NCBI GenBank assembly: GCA_017642895.1 | Contig: JAEPON010000004.1 | Location: 286,866-350,865 of the forward strand | Source: Roseitalea sp. | Lineage (GTDB): Bacteria; Pseudomonadota; Alphaproteobacteria; Rhizobiales; Rhizobiaceae | Direction: 5' to 3' | DNA: 64,000 nt | In this document: piece by piece, positions 43,091-52,271 of the stretch | How the letters are laid out: each line of letters starts with the position of its first letter | Position numbering within the stretch: position 1 is the stretch's first letter | Notes under the pieces: model-generated | Database searches by the model: none | What the model was told of the DNA's origin: nothing | What the model saw: the letters and a program-made list of their open reading frames with translations, nothing else | Program-made: the position numbers and the translations under genes

Positions 43091-44613
43091 TGCAAGGGGT
43101 CGCTGCATGCACGGTCGCGCTGGACATCGGCACGGGGTCGACCCGGGCCGCGGCCATGTCGGCCGACGGCACCGTTCTGAAGGTGGCCGCGCGCGAATAT
43201 GAGCAGATCGTTCCGGCCTATGGCTGGTCCGAGCAGCGGCCCGAAGACTGGTGGAACGCAGCCAGGGCGGCGCTGTCGGACGTCACGGGCTGGGCCGGGG
43301 ACAATCAGATTGCCATCGGCGCGGTCGCCGCCTGCGGCCAGATGCATGGCACAGTGCTGATCGACGATGACGGGCGGCTGACGCGCGATACGGTCCCGCT
43401 GTGGAACGACAAACGGACGCTCGACTATGTGCGGGCCTTCGAGGCGCGCGAGGATGTCGCGGCCTGGCTGCCGCGCACGGCGAACCCGCCAACGCCCGCC
43501 TGGCCGGCGTTCAAGCTGCAATGGCTTCGTGACAGCGATCCCGATGCCTGGGCGCGCACCGCCACGGTTTTCATGCCCAAGGACTATGTCAACATGCGCC
43601 TGACCGGCGAACGGGCGATGGACTGGACCGAGGCGGCCTGTTCGTTCCTGATGGATCCGCAAACGGGCGACTGGAACCGCGCGGTGCTCGATGAACTGGG
43701 GCTTGACGTCGGGCGCATGGCGCCCATCCGGCTGCCGACCGAAATTCTTGGCCATGTATCGGCGCAGGCAGCGGCCGAGACCGGTCTTGCGCTTGGCACG
43801 CCTGTTCTGGTCGGCGGCGGGGACTATCCGGTCGCGCTTCTGGGCTCGGGCGTCTGCCGGTCGGGCCTTGCGTCCGAGGTCGCCGGTACGTCGTCGATCA
43901 TCACGCTGGTCGCCGAGCGTCCGATCCTCGATCCCGGGATCAGCAATGTCGGCACGCCCGAGGGAAACTGGGGCGGTTTCGTTCTGCTCGAAGCGGGCGG
44001 CGACGCGGCCCGATGGGCACGCCGGGCGTTTCACGACAATCAACTGGGCTACGCCGAGATCATCAACATGGCGGCCACCGCCGCGCCCGGATCGGACGCG
44101 CTCCTGTTCCTGCCCTATCTCGTCGGCGAACGTCTGGGCGCGCATCGCAACTCGCGGGCCCAGTTCTTTGGCCTGGCGGCAGGGCATGGCCTGCCGCAGA
44201 TGCACCGCGCCGTGCTCGAGGGCGTCGGCTTTGCCGTCAACCGGCATCTCGCCGTGATGGAGCAGGCGACCGGCACGCGGCCCGACGTTCTGATCGCTTC
44301 GGGCGGCGGGGCCAGGGCCGACCTGTGGCTGCGGATCAAGGCGGCGATCTACGACCGACCGATCCTGATCCCGGAGGAGCCCGAATGCGGCCTGGTCGGC
44401 TGCGCGGCTCTTGCCGCGGTCGCGACCGGTGCGGCACGCGATCTGACCGAGGCATCGGCGCGCATGGTCCGTCACAGCCGACACGTGGCACCGGACCCGG
44501 CATGGGCCGAGCACTATGCGCGCATGCAGCCGCTCTTCAACGCGCTCTACGAGCAAAGCCAGCACCATTATGACACGCTCGACGCGCTCGCCGCGTCGCA
44601 ACCGGAGGTCTGA
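43090..44613 (+). CDS. xylulokinase-like FGGY kinase
   Basis: A 507-residue FGGY kinase. VALDIGTGSTRAAAMSADG is the first phosphate motif; AACGQMHGTVLID matches the SGQMHG motif of xylulokinases; LVGGGDYPVALLGSG and IASGGGARADLWLRIKA follow. It is coupled to the permease by a TGATG overlap. It should phosphorylate a ketose formed by the dehydrogenases in the same operon, D-xylulose being one candidate. This is a second FGGY kinase, distinct from that at 27882. Confidence 0.88.
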   Translation: MQGVAACTVALDIGTGSTRAAAMSADGTVLKVAAREYEQIVPAYGWSEQRPEDWWNAARAALSDVTGWAGDNQIAIGAVAACGQMHGTVLIDDDGRLTRDTVPLWNDKRTLDYVRAFEAREDVAAWLPRTANPPTPAWPAFKLQWLRDSDPDAWARTATVFMPKDYVNMRLTGERAMDWTEAACSFLMDPQTGDWNRAVLDELGLDVGRMAPIRLPTEILGHVSAQAAAETGLALGTPVLVGGGDYPVALLGSGVCRSGLASEVAGTSSIITLVAERPILDPGISNVGTPEGNWGGFVLLEAGGDAARWARRAFHDNQLGYAEIINMAATAAPGSDALLFLPYLVGERLGAHRNSRAQFFGLAAGHGLPQMHRAVLEGVGFAVNRHLAVMEQATGTRPDVLIASGGGARADLWLRIKAAIYDRPILIPEEPECGLVGCAALAAVATGAARDLTEASARMVRHSRHVAPDPAWAEHYARMQPLFNALYEQSQHHYDTLDALAASQPEV

Positions 44614-45399
44614 ATGACGCACGCATCCGCCGACACGCCCTATCTGGACCGCTTCCGCCTTGCGGGGCGTCGCGCTCTCGTCACGGGCGGCGGGCGCGGC
44701 ATTGGCCTTGCCGTCTGTCAGGCCTTGGCCGAGGCCGGTGCATCGGTGATCCTGACCGACCGCGATGCGCTACTGGCGGACAAGGCCGCGGCGGGTTTGC
44801 GGGAGAAAAAGCTCGATGTCACAGCCCGGGGACTCGATGTCACCGATCAGGCGGCGGTGGACGTGCTTGCCGGAAAGGTCGGCGCGCTCGATGTCGTGGT
44901 CAACAATGCCGGCATCGCCCGTTCCAACATCCCCGCCGAAAAGATGAGCGATGATGAGTGGTCATCGGTCATCGATATCAATCTCAACGGTCTGTTCTGG
45001 TGCTGCCGATCGTTCGGCAAGCGGATGCTGGACAATGGCGGCGGCAGCATCGTCAATGTCGGGTCCATGTCGGGCTATATCGTCAACCGCCCGCAGGAGC
45101 AGGCGCAATACAACGCCTCCAAGGCGGCGGTGCACCAGCTCACCAGGTCGCTTGCGGCCGAATGGGCGCCGCGCGGCGTGCGGGTCAACGCCGTCGCCCC
45201 CACCTATATCGAGACCGAGATGAACGCCTATGTCTATGAAGACGAGAACCTGATGCGGCACTGGATCGGCGGCACGCCGCAGGGGCGCATGGGGCGAACC
45301 GACGAGGTGGCATCCGTGATCCTGTTTCTGGCGTCTGACGCCGCCAGTCTGATGACCGGTTCGATCGTGCTCGCCGACGGGGGTTACACATGTTGGTAG
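44614..45399 (+). CDS. SDR polyol dehydrogenase
   Basis: A 261-residue short-chain dehydrogenase. The NAD site is VTGGGRGIGLAV; the catalytic Ser, Tyr and Lys are in NVGSMSGYIV and AQYNASKAAVHQ; NNAGI is present. The C-terminus ends MTGSIVLADGGYTCW, close in style to galactitol and arabinitol dehydrogenases of alphaproteobacteria. It starts directly after the kinase stop and overlaps the next gene by ten bases. It probably oxidises an imported polyol to a ketose. Confidence 0.88.
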   Translation: MTHASADTPYLDRFRLAGRRALVTGGGRGIGLAVCQALAEAGASVILTDRDALLADKAAAGLREKKLDVTARGLDVTDQAAVDVLAGKVGALDVVVNNAGIARSNIPAEKMSDDEWSSVIDINLNGLFWCCRSFGKRMLDNGGGSIVNVGSMSGYIVNRPQEQAQYNASKAAVHQLTRSLAAEWAPRGVRVNAVAPTYIETEMNAYVYEDENLMRHWIGGTPQGRMGRTDEVASVILFLASDAASLMTGSIVLADGGYTCW

Positions 45400-46472
45400 G
45401 GCAGGGCGCGGTGCGGATCACCGGCGCCCGGTTCCCGGGCCGCTACATTCAAGGTGCCGGGCTCATCGGTCGGTTGGGCGTCGAAGCCGCGCCGCTCGGC
45501 CAGAGTGCGTTCTGCCTGCTCGACCGGGGCCTTGCCGACCGGCTGGAACCGATGGTGCGCGACTCGGCCGGCGGCGAACTGGCGCTGACCAGCCGTGTCC
45601 ATGGCGGCGAGTGTTCGGAAGCGGAGATCGACGCCGGTGTTCTGGCCGCCGATGGCGCCGGGATCGTGATCGGGGTCGGTGGCGGCAAGTGCCTCGATAC
45701 GGCCAAGGCCGTCGCTCACAGGATCGGGGCGGCCAGCGTGATCGTGCCGACGATCGCCGCCTCTGACGCGCCCTGTTCGGCGCTCGCGGTCGTCTATCGC
45801 GAGGACGGCACGGTCGCATACGACATGTTCCTTCCGCGCAACCCGGATCTGGTGCTGGTCGATACATCGATCATCGCCCAGGCGCCGGCCCGTTTTCTTG
45901 CCGCCGGGATCGGCGACGCGCTCGCCACCTTTTATGAGGCCGAAAGCAGCCGGAAGGCTGATGCGCCCAATTGCTGGAACACGCACGGCGCCGCCATCGC
46001 GTTCGAGATCGCCCGTCTTTGCCGCGACGTGATCTTCGAGCACGGCGCCGCAGCGCTTGCCGATTGCGACCACGACCGTGCCAGCCCCGCATTGGAAAAG
46101 GTGGTCGAGGCCAACATCCTTTTGTCGGGCATCGGGTTTGAGTCCGGCGGCGTCGCCGGCGCGCACGCCATCCATCACGGGCTCTGCGAACTGGATGATG
46201 TGCACCACCATCTGCATGGCGAAAAGGTCGCGATCGGCGTGCTGGCGATGCTGCTGATCGCGGGCGACGAAGCCGGGTTCGCCCGCGTCCGCGCCTTTTG
46301 CGAGGCCGTCCGCCTGCCGACGACACTCGCCGGTGTCGGTATATCCGATGTGACCGACGAAAAGCTCGCCCGCGTCGCCGAGCGTGCCTGCCGGTCCGGC
46401 GACATCATGGACAATGAGCCAATGCGGGTGACGCCGGCCGATGTGGCCGGGGCCTTGCGCCAGCTAGTCTAG
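45390..46472 (+). CDS. glycerol-dehydrogenase-like iron/zinc alcohol dehydrogenase
   Basis: A 360-residue member of the GldA branch of family III alcohol dehydrogenases. The NAD region is GIVIGVGGGKCLDTAKAVA and VPTIAASDAPCSALAVVY; metal ligands are Asp in AAGIGDALATFYEA, His in AGAHAIHHGL and His in HHHLHGEKVAIG. It oxidises glycerol or a similar small polyol. Context with two SDRs and a xylulokinase-like enzyme suggests a C4-C6 polyol or a C3 fragment. It overlaps the SDR gene by ten bases. Confidence 0.87.
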   Translation: MLVGQGAVRITGARFPGRYIQGAGLIGRLGVEAAPLGQSAFCLLDRGLADRLEPMVRDSAGGELALTSRVHGGECSEAEIDAGVLAADGAGIVIGVGGGKCLDTAKAVAHRIGAASVIVPTIAASDAPCSALAVVYREDGTVAYDMFLPRNPDLVLVDTSIIAQAPARFLAAGIGDALATFYEAESSRKADAPNCWNTHGAAIAFEIARLCRDVIFEHGAAALADCDHDRASPALEKVVEANILLSGIGFESGGVAGAHAIHHGLCELDDVHHHLHGEKVAIGVLAMLLIAGDEAGFARVRAFCEAVRLPTTLAGVGISDVTDEKLARVAERACRSGDIMDNEPMRVTPADVAGALRQLV

Positions 46473-46482
46473 GAGGATGACG

Positions 46483-47235
46483 ATGAGCGAAACAGCCCAG
46501 ACATTCCGGCCGGATCTGCTGGCCGGCAAGCACGCGATCGTCGTGGGCGCGACCAGCGGTATCGGGCTGGCGATCGCGCGCGGCCTTGCCGCAACGGGCG
46601 CCAAGGTGACCGGCACCGGCAGTTCGGCTGAAAAGATTGCCGCCCTCGATGAGCCTGGCATCGATTTCGTTCAACTGGACGTTCGCGACCGTCCCGAAGT
46701 GGCCGCTTTTTGCGCCGGGCAGGAACAGGTCGATATCCTTGTCAACGCGGCAGGCGTGGCGCGTGGCGGCGAGGAATGGCAAGAGGACATTTTTCTCGAC
46801 ACGATCGAGGTGAACCTGAACGCCCAGATGCGTTTTGCATTCGCGCTGCGCGACCGGCTTGCCGCGTCCGGGGGCTCCGTCGTCAACATCGCGTCGATGC
46901 TGAGCTTTCTTGCCGATCCGGGCGTTCCCGCCTATTGCGCCTCCAAGACCGGCATTTTGGGCCTCACCCGGTCCTGTGCCCATGCCTGGGGGCGCGACGG
47001 CATTCGCGTCAACGCCATTGCGCCGGGATACCACCGCACCGACATGACCAAGCCGATCTGGTCACGACCGGAAGGCGAAGCGGCCATTTCAAGGCGCACC
47101 GCGCTGGGTCGCTGGGGCACGGCGCAAGACCTTGTTGGCGCCGTGATCTTTCTGTGTTCGCCCGCGGCCGCCTATGTCACCGGCATCTGCATGGAGGTCG
47201 ATGGCGGCTTTGCGACGGGCAACCCGCTGGAATAG
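46483..47235 (+). CDS. SDR-family oxidoreductase
   Basis: A 250-residue short-chain dehydrogenase. I chose the ATG at 46483 because AGGAGG ends six bases before it; the ATG at 46477 abuts that site. The cofactor motif is VVGATSGIGLAIA, the active site is VNIASMLSFLADPGVPAYCA followed by SKTG, and NAAGVA is present. The C-terminus ends CMEVDGGFATGNPLE. It is the last gene of the ABC/polyol operon and resembles 2-deoxy-D-gluconate 3-dehydrogenase-type enzymes. A terminator follows. Confidence 0.87.
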   Translation: MSETAQTFRPDLLAGKHAIVVGATSGIGLAIARGLAATGAKVTGTGSSAEKIAALDEPGIDFVQLDVRDRPEVAAFCAGQEQVDILVNAAGVARGGEEWQEDIFLDTIEVNLNAQMRFAFALRDRLAASGGSVVNIASMLSFLADPGVPAYCASKTGILGLTRSCAHAWGRDGIRVNAIAPGYHRTDMTKPIWSRPEGEAAISRRTALGRWGTAQDLVGAVIFLCSPAAAYVTGICMEVDGGFATGNPLE

Positions 47236-47295
47236 ATATCGACGCACACCGGCACTTGTGCCCGCATCGCGGCCGGAGGGGCATGAACGGACGAA

Positions 47296-47324
47296 GCCGA
47301 TCCCCCGTGGGGGAGGTCGGTTTC
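47296..47324 (+). terminator. probable terminator of the ABC/polyol operon
   Basis: TCCCCC (47301-47306) pairs with GGGGGA (47309-47314), and CCGA with TCGG outside it across a two-base bulge, followed by TTTC. It lies 60 bases after the last gene. Confidence 0.5.
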
Positions 47325-47510
47325 GTGACGCACCGGCATCGGCATGGCCAATCGGTTGGACTGTTTCAACTGATCTTCCAAAGCCTTCCTTGAGGCAGTT
47401 ACCGGCCTTTGCCCGGCCGGGCAGGGGATCAAAACCGGCGCTTTGACGCCGATATGTCATCCTGTCCGGTTTCGTCGGCGATCTCCGGACGCGGCGCTTT
47501 TTCACCGGTC

Positions 47511-47545
47511 AAAAAGGAAGGCCCGCAGCGATAGCGCCGCGGGCC
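47511..47545 (-). terminator. intrinsic terminator of the bicupin dioxygenase gene
   Basis: On the minus strand GGCCCGC (47545-47539) pairs with GCGGGCC (47526-47520), with three more inner pairs, followed by TTCCTTTTT (47519-47511). It starts 32 bases after the stop. Confidence 0.75.
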
Positions 47546-47576
47546 CTCGTGAGTTTGCGGATATCGCTGATTGCGA

Positions 47577-48704
47577 TCAGGCGGGAATCGTGTTGCCGGC
47601 CGAGGTGATCGAACCGTCCTTTGCTTTGCGCTCCTCCCACCAAAGGCCGAGCTTTTGCAGCGCGGGCGCATCCGACACGCAATAGATCACGGCGTCTTCG
47701 CTGCCGCTGGCATTGACGTGCTCGTGCCATTTGTAGGACGGCACGCAGAAGACATCGCTTTCTTCCCATTTGAACTCTTCGCCTTCGATGATCGTCGATC
47801 CGCTGCCTTCGATGACGACATAAACGCTTGAGTTTGTATGGCGATGGGACAGCGTGTGTTCGCCCGGACGCAGCAATTGCATCGAGAAGTTTTGTGTCTT
47901 CTGGATCGGGCCACCATCCATCACATTGATATAATCGATGATCACGCCGTCATAGGGGTCGCCCGGCTCATCGCGGACCGCGTTCAGTGCTTTGCGGACG
48001 TCATTGTATTTCCAATGGAGCTGCGGCGAACTGGTGTTGTTGCCGATTGATGTCTGCGCAAAGCGCGGCCGCAGGCCGCCCATGCCGAAATGGCGTTGCG
48101 AATAGAGGTGTGAACGGGTTGCTGACTGCATCGGGCGTTGCACGCCGTTTTCGGTGTAGTGAAAGCCGAATTTGCCGGCATTAAAAAGCATGGTGACAGG
48201 AATATCGAGCATGTCGACCCAGACCATGGGTTCGGCGCCTTCATTGCCGTGATCGTGCCATGTACCCGACGGGGTCATGATCAGGTCTCCACGGTCCAGA
48301 TAGGCTTTTTCGCCCTCGACGGTCGTGTATCCCTTGCCGTCGCTTTTCAGGAGCATGCGGCTGGCGGCCGGGCTGTGAATATGGGCCTCAAAGATCTCGC
48401 CGGGCATATAGACCGAGTAGGCCACATATTGTGTGTTGGTCGTGCTCGGCCGTGTCATGTCGAGACCGGGATTGTGCAGGACGATGCCGCGCCGTTCGGC
48501 CAGTTCGTGGGGAACAATGTGCCCTGCGTTGATGATGTGCGGCTCAAACTCTTTCCAGCGCCAGACATGCGGCAATTCCCGCACGCGCGGCTCTTTTGGC
48601 TCCATGTCGCCCTGAATGGTCCAGAAGCCGTAGGCGTTCAGGTCGCCAAGCGCCTTGTACAATTGCTCGCGCTGCGCATCGTCCGGCGCAACCTCCTGCA
48701 TCAT
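47577..48704 (-). CDS. gentisate 1,2-dioxygenase-family bicupin ring-cleavage enzyme
   Basis: A 375-residue bicupin from the ATG at 48704; a TTG at 48719 with GGAGG eight bases upstream is an alternative, adding five residues. The first cupin has metal ligands in FEAHIHSPAAS and later His in GTWHDHGNEG; the second has TLSHRHTNSSVYVVIEG and YKWHEHVN. The family splits gentisate, salicylate, 5-nitrosalicylate or 1-hydroxy-2-naphthoate between the carboxyl-bearing and hydroxyl-bearing carbons. Which substrate applies cannot be read. A strong sigma-70 promoter overlapping a perfect palindrome controls it. Confidence 0.85.
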   Translation of the reverse strand: MMQEVAPDDAQREQLYKALGDLNAYGFWTIQGDMEPKEPRVRELPHVWRWKEFEPHIINAGHIVPHELAERRGIVLHNPGLDMTRPSTTNTQYVAYSVYMPGEIFEAHIHSPAASRMLLKSDGKGYTTVEGEKAYLDRGDLIMTPSGTWHDHGNEGAEPMVWVDMLDIPVTMLFNAGKFGFHYTENGVQRPMQSATRSHLYSQRHFGMGGLRPRFAQTSIGNNTSSPQLHWKYNDVRKALNAVRDEPGDPYDGVIIDYINVMDGGPIQKTQNFSMQLLRPGEHTLSHRHTNSSVYVVIEGSGSTIIEGEEFKWEESDVFCVPSYKWHEHVNASGSEDAVIYCVSDAPALQKLGLWWEERKAKDGSITSAGNTIPA

Positions 48705-48753
48705 CTGTCCCTGGGTCAAAAATCCATCCTCCGCTGTTTCGATTTGTAATATG

Positions 48754-48784
48754 CGTATTATATAATACGAAAAAATAAGGTCAA
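48754..48784 (-). promoter_or_regulatory. sigma-70 promoter with overlapping palindromic operator
   Basis: On the minus strand TTGACC (48784-48779), a 16-base spacer and TATAAT (48762-48757) form a strong promoter for the bicupin gene. The perfect palindrome CGTATTATATAATACG (48754-48769) covers the -10, so a bound repressor would block it. The extended site 48751-48770 matches 56931-56950 at 18 of 20 bases. Confidence 0.75.
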
Positions 48785-48844
48785 GAAGAACCGCTTTGGC
48801 GTGCCAAGCCGGAGCCCGAAAATTTCCGCGTAGAGGAGGCACCG

Positions 48845-49327
48845 ATGAATCTGATCCAGCCCATAGACGAGCAGCCACACTTCTTTGACGATTTTGCCAA
48901 GGGCCACGTCTATCGCTTCGGCGATGAACCCGTGACAGAGGATGCGATCATCGCCTTTGGCCGATCATTCGACATGCTGCCGTTCCACGTTGACGCCGAG
49001 GCAGCCAAGCGGAGCGTTTTTGGCGGCCTGGTGGCCAGCGGTTGGCACACGTCAGCTTTGATGATGCGGATGCTGGTGCGGCACTTTCTGTCGCCGGAAG
49101 GTGTGCTGGCTTCACCTGGCATCGACACGATCCGCTGGACCGCGTCGGTACGCCCCGATGACCGGCTTTCAATGAAGCTGACGATCGCCAAAGCTGAAAA
49201 ATCGGCGAGTAAACCCGATCGCGGACGGGTCTTGTTTGACATCGAGATTCTCAATCAGGACCAGGCGATCGTGATGACGGCGACTGCCATCACAATTTAT
49301 CGGACAGCACCCTCCAGCGGCCGATAG
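48845..49327 (+). CDS. MaoC-family hydratase/dehydratase
   Basis: A 160-residue hot-dog fold protein. The ATG at 48845 follows GAGGAGGCACC. The hydratase motif is FDMLPFHVDAEAAKRSVFGG followed by LVASGWHT, with the catalytic Asp and His of MaoC-type enoyl-CoA hydratases in PFHVD. It adds or removes water across a conjugated acyl-CoA or acid. It is divergent from the bicupin gene across the shared operator and convergent with the TRAP permease gene. Confidence 0.87.
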   Translation: MNLIQPIDEQPHFFDDFAKGHVYRFGDEPVTEDAIIAFGRSFDMLPFHVDAEAAKRSVFGGLVASGWHTSALMMRMLVRHFLSPEGVLASPGIDTIRWTASVRPDDRLSMKLTIAKAEKSASKPDRGRVLFDIEILNQDQAIVMTATAITIYRTAPSSGR

Positions 49328-49339
49328 AAGCAGGCGGCT

Positions 49340-50653
49340 CTAGTTCAGCAGTGATGGCAGCCAAAGTGACAGCGGCGGATAGGCCACCACCACACCCAGC
49401 ACCAGCAGTTCGCAGGCAAGAAACGGCATGGCGGCAAAGTAGATTTGCCTCAACGTAATTGAGCTGGGCGCCACGCCTTTCATCACAAACAAAAGCAGGC
49501 CAACAGGCGGCGTCAAAAAGCTGATCTCCATCGCCAGAAGATAGATGACGCCGAGCCAGACCAGATCTATGCCGATGCTGTTGGCGACCGGAATAAAGAT
49601 CGGCACGGTGATCATCACCATGCTGACCTGATCGACGAAACAACCAAGCAGCAGCAACATCAGCAGCATCAGCAAAACGATGCTGATCTCGGACAGTTCT
49701 AGACCGCTGACGAGCCCAACCAGTTGGCTGCTGGCGCCAGAGAATGTCAGGATTTGACTGAACGTTGACGACGCCATGATGATGAAAAGGATCATCACGG
49801 AGTTGATGGCGCTATTCTTAGCCGCACGCCAGATGGCGTCCCATGTCAGCGAGCGGTAGAACGCCGCTGCACCGGCGGCGGCAATCGCCCCGAGCGCCGC
49901 CGATTCGGTGGGCGTGGCGATGCCGGCAAACAGCGACCCGACGACGACAATGACGATACCAGAGAGCGGTACCACATAGATAAGGAAGTCGCGCCAGCGC
50001 TCGAACAACGACATTTCGGCGCCCATGTCTTCGGGTGCCTTGTCTCCATCATGAATCGACCGGATGACGATGTAGGCAACAAATGAACAGGCCAGAAGTA
50101 GTGCGGGCAGGATGCCGGCAACCAGAAGCGCCGAGATCGAAATGCCGGCCACGCTTCCAAGAAGCACAGCCAATGCCGATGGCGGGATCAGCATGGCGAT
50201 GCCACCGGTGGCCATGATCGGGCCGAGCGCCAGTGTGGGGTGATAGCCGCGCTGCAGCATGTCCGGCACCATGGCCCGCCCCAGTACGGCCGTGTTGGCG
50301 ATGGTTGAGCCAGACAAGGTGGCAAACATGGTTCCGCTGGCCACCGACACGATCGGCAACCGGCCTGGAACGCGATGAATGATCCGGTCAATGGCGCTAA
50401 TCGCGCGTTCGGCCAGTTTGGTTTGGAGCATGATCTCGCCCATCAAGATGAAGAGCGGGATGGGTGCCAATGTGATGTTGTTCAGTGAGCCGGCTGCATT
50501 GCGTACCATCTGCTCCAGACCATTGACGCCACCCAAAAAAATCCAGGCGCCGACTACGTTGATCGTCATGAAAGCAAAGGCAACGGGCAGACCGAGCGCC
50601 AGCAGCGCCAGAAGGCCGCCGGTCATCAAGAGCAATGCTGCTTGCCAGCCCAT
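49340..50653 (-). CDS. dctM: TRAP transporter large permease (DctM)
   Basis: A 437-residue membrane protein of about 12 helices, the ion-coupled channel of a TRAP transporter. GSTIANTAVLGRAMVPDM, MATGGIAMLIPPSALAVLLG and LGCFVDQVSMVMITVPIF are DctM landmarks. Its start overlaps the small permease stop by one base (TGATG). It imports an organic acid with the DctP and DctQ proteins encoded upstream, presumably the aromatic or oxo-acid used by the neighbouring enzymes. Confidence 0.93.
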   Translation of the reverse strand: MGWQAALLLMTGGLLALLALGLPVAFAFMTINVVGAWIFLGGVNGLEQMVRNAAGSLNNITLAPIPLFILMGEIMLQTKLAERAISAIDRIIHRVPGRLPIVSVASGTMFATLSGSTIANTAVLGRAMVPDMLQRGYHPTLALGPIMATGGIAMLIPPSALAVLLGSVAGISISALLVAGILPALLLACSFVAYIVIRSIHDGDKAPEDMGAEMSLFERWRDFLIYVVPLSGIVIVVVGSLFAGIATPTESAALGAIAAAGAAAFYRSLTWDAIWRAAKNSAINSVMILFIIMASSTFSQILTFSGASSQLVGLVSGLELSEISIVLLMLLMLLLLGCFVDQVSMVMITVPIFIPVANSIGIDLVWLGVIYLLAMEISFLTPPVGLLLFVMKGVAPSSITLRQIYFAAMPFLACELLVLGVVVAYPPLSLWLPSLLN

Positions 50654-51153
50654 CAGAAATCCTCATAGTCGGGCGCACTAGGCCCGTCTGAGGACAGCAG
50701 CCGGCGAGCAAACTCGATGGCGCACAGGGCCAGACCAACCGGAACCACAGCAAGCAGCGCCCACTCCGGCATAGCGATGGCTTTAACGATGTTTGATCCC
50801 CGCTCGGCCGATTGCAGCGTCACTTGGACGCCGACGACCGTCAGAATCGTGCAGACGATGAGGCCGATGAGATTTGCCGCTCGGGCCAACATACGTGCAA
50901 CGCGATCAGGTGTGGCGAGTATCACAAAGTCGATCGTGATGTGATTACCATGACGAAGGAGCCAGGGTGCGGCTGCAAACGTGCTGAACACCAGGCCGTA
51001 CTCGATGACATCGGTCATCCACGGGATATTGGTACCGGCGAACTGACGTGTTGCGACATCAGCACCGATCCCGATCGCTGCGGCCAGAAGGAACAAGGCC
51101 GCAAACCCGCCAAGAATGCTCAAGGCCCAATCATACAGTCGAAGCCAAGTCAT
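50653..51153 (-). CDS. dctQ: TRAP transporter small permease (DctQ)
   Basis: A 166-residue protein with four membrane helices. The ATG at 51153 fits the first helix (YDWALSILGGFAALFLLAAA); longer upstream starts would add a charged, non-family extension. NIPWMTDVIEYGLVFSTFAA and WLLRHGNHITIDFV are typical of DctQ. The ribosome site is weak. It sits between DctP and DctM in one operon. Confidence 0.88.
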   Translation of the reverse strand: MTWLRLYDWALSILGGFAALFLLAAAIGIGADVATRQFAGTNIPWMTDVIEYGLVFSTFAAAPWLLRHGNHITIDFVILATPDRVARMLARAANLIGLIVCTILTVVGVQVTLQSAERGSNIVKAIAMPEWALLAVVPVGLALCAIEFARRLLSSDGPSAPDYEDF

Positions 51154-51262
51154 GTCGGAGCCAAGATGTTGAAGGGCGTGTGTGGATTCTTCGGCGAAAC
51201 GGAGCCTGCGCTGCCACAAAGATCGATGGCGATCGATGTGGTGGCGCAGGTCACAAGGTCTG

Positions 51263-52225
51263 TCAGTCGGCTATGGTCACCAATTCCCGCAGGCGGGGGC
51301 CATGTTCAGGGGCAAGGCCTTCAATGTGTGCCCAGCCTGTTTCCTTGGCCTTGGCAAGCCATTGACCATCCGCAAATGTGATCGCCTCGATCCCCGCCTC
51401 ATCTTGCCGCGCAAGTTCGGCCCGGGCATTGTCGGCATAGATCACGTTGCGCTCCTCAACCCAGGCCATTGCATCGGTCAGCACTTTCTTTTCGTCGTCG
51501 CTCAGGCCGTTCCACGTCTCAAGATTGACCAGGAAGTTGAAGTCGGTCTGGTAGAAGCCCGGATCGACCCGATGGGTGGTAAACTCGTCCCAGCCGAAGT
51601 CGAACAGGCCGAAGCTAGCCCAGCCATATCCGTCGATCGTGCCACGCTCGAGCGCAGTATAGACGTCACCGGGTGATGTCCGGACCACAGTGGCGCCGAG
51701 TTCCTCGAAAAACGGCCGATAAACCGGCGTAACACGAATGTTCATACCGGTGAGGTCCATCTCTTCGACGGGTTTGGTCAGGTAAAGATGAAACTCGATG
51801 CCTTCGCCCGCTATGCCCAGCAAATGGCTGTTCATCTTCTCGGCATGAAGGTCCTGAAGCATTGACCAAGCTTCGGTCTCGCGCAATTCGGCGACCGAAT
51901 ATTCAGACATGCGCAGCACTTCGACTTCGGGCATCTGCGCGGTGTAAAACGACCCTGGCACGTACGCGATATCAACCACGCCGCGTGATACCGCGCTGCC
52001 CACTTCAAAGGGTGGCATTGCGGATGGGCCGCCCAGATAGTTGATGCTCAGCGTGTCGCCACCCGTCTCTTCAACACGGTCGAGGAACTCTTGCAACGGT
52101 ACAGCCGGCGTTGAGTTGATGTTGAAGACGCCGATGGCGCGCAATTGTGTTTCGGCGAACGCCGGAGATGTCCAGATGGCGGCGAGTGCCACCGTGGCCG
52201 CCGCCCAAATTCCAGTCTTTCTCAT
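51263..52225 (-). CDS. dctP: TRAP transporter solute-binding protein (DctP)
   Basis: A 320-residue periplasmic binding protein with a signal peptide (1-24, ending PAFA). The DctP carboxylate clamp region is in MDLTGMNIRVTPVYRPFFEE, with Arg in the expected place to hold a carboxylate, and TALERGTIDGYGWASFG follows. It captures an organic acid for DctQM. It follows the ferredoxin oxidoreductase gene by 46 bases on the same strand. Confidence 0.9.
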   Translation of the reverse strand: MRKTGIWAAATVALAAIWTSPAFAETQLRAIGVFNINSTPAVPLQEFLDRVEETGGDTLSINYLGGPSAMPPFEVGSAVSRGVVDIAYVPGSFYTAQMPEVEVLRMSEYSVAELRETEAWSMLQDLHAEKMNSHLLGIAGEGIEFHLYLTKPVEEMDLTGMNIRVTPVYRPFFEELGATVVRTSPGDVYTALERGTIDGYGWASFGLFDFGWDEFTTHRVDPGFYQTDFNFLVNLETWNGLSDDEKKVLTDAMAWVEERNVIYADNARAELARQDEAGIEAITFADGQWLAKAKETGWAHIEGLAPEHGPRLRELVTIAD

Positions 52226-52271
52226 AGTCCATCCTCCCAGTGGATTTGTGTATTCGAAAAAAGCGCTTGTC

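Larger units (their letters stand above)
47236..47576. other. 341-base gap between convergent operons, no gene
   Basis: Between the SDR and the bicupin genes I see no convincing coding sequence on either strand. The gap holds a plus-strand terminator near 47296, a GCCCGGCCGGGC palindrome at 47411-47422 and a minus-strand terminator at 47511-47545. Confidence 0.6.

Noticed and set aside
43090..44613. Calling the kinase xylB outright
   Set aside because: SGQMHG-like motif supports a xylulokinase-like enzyme, but no xylose isomerase is present and FGGY specificities vary.
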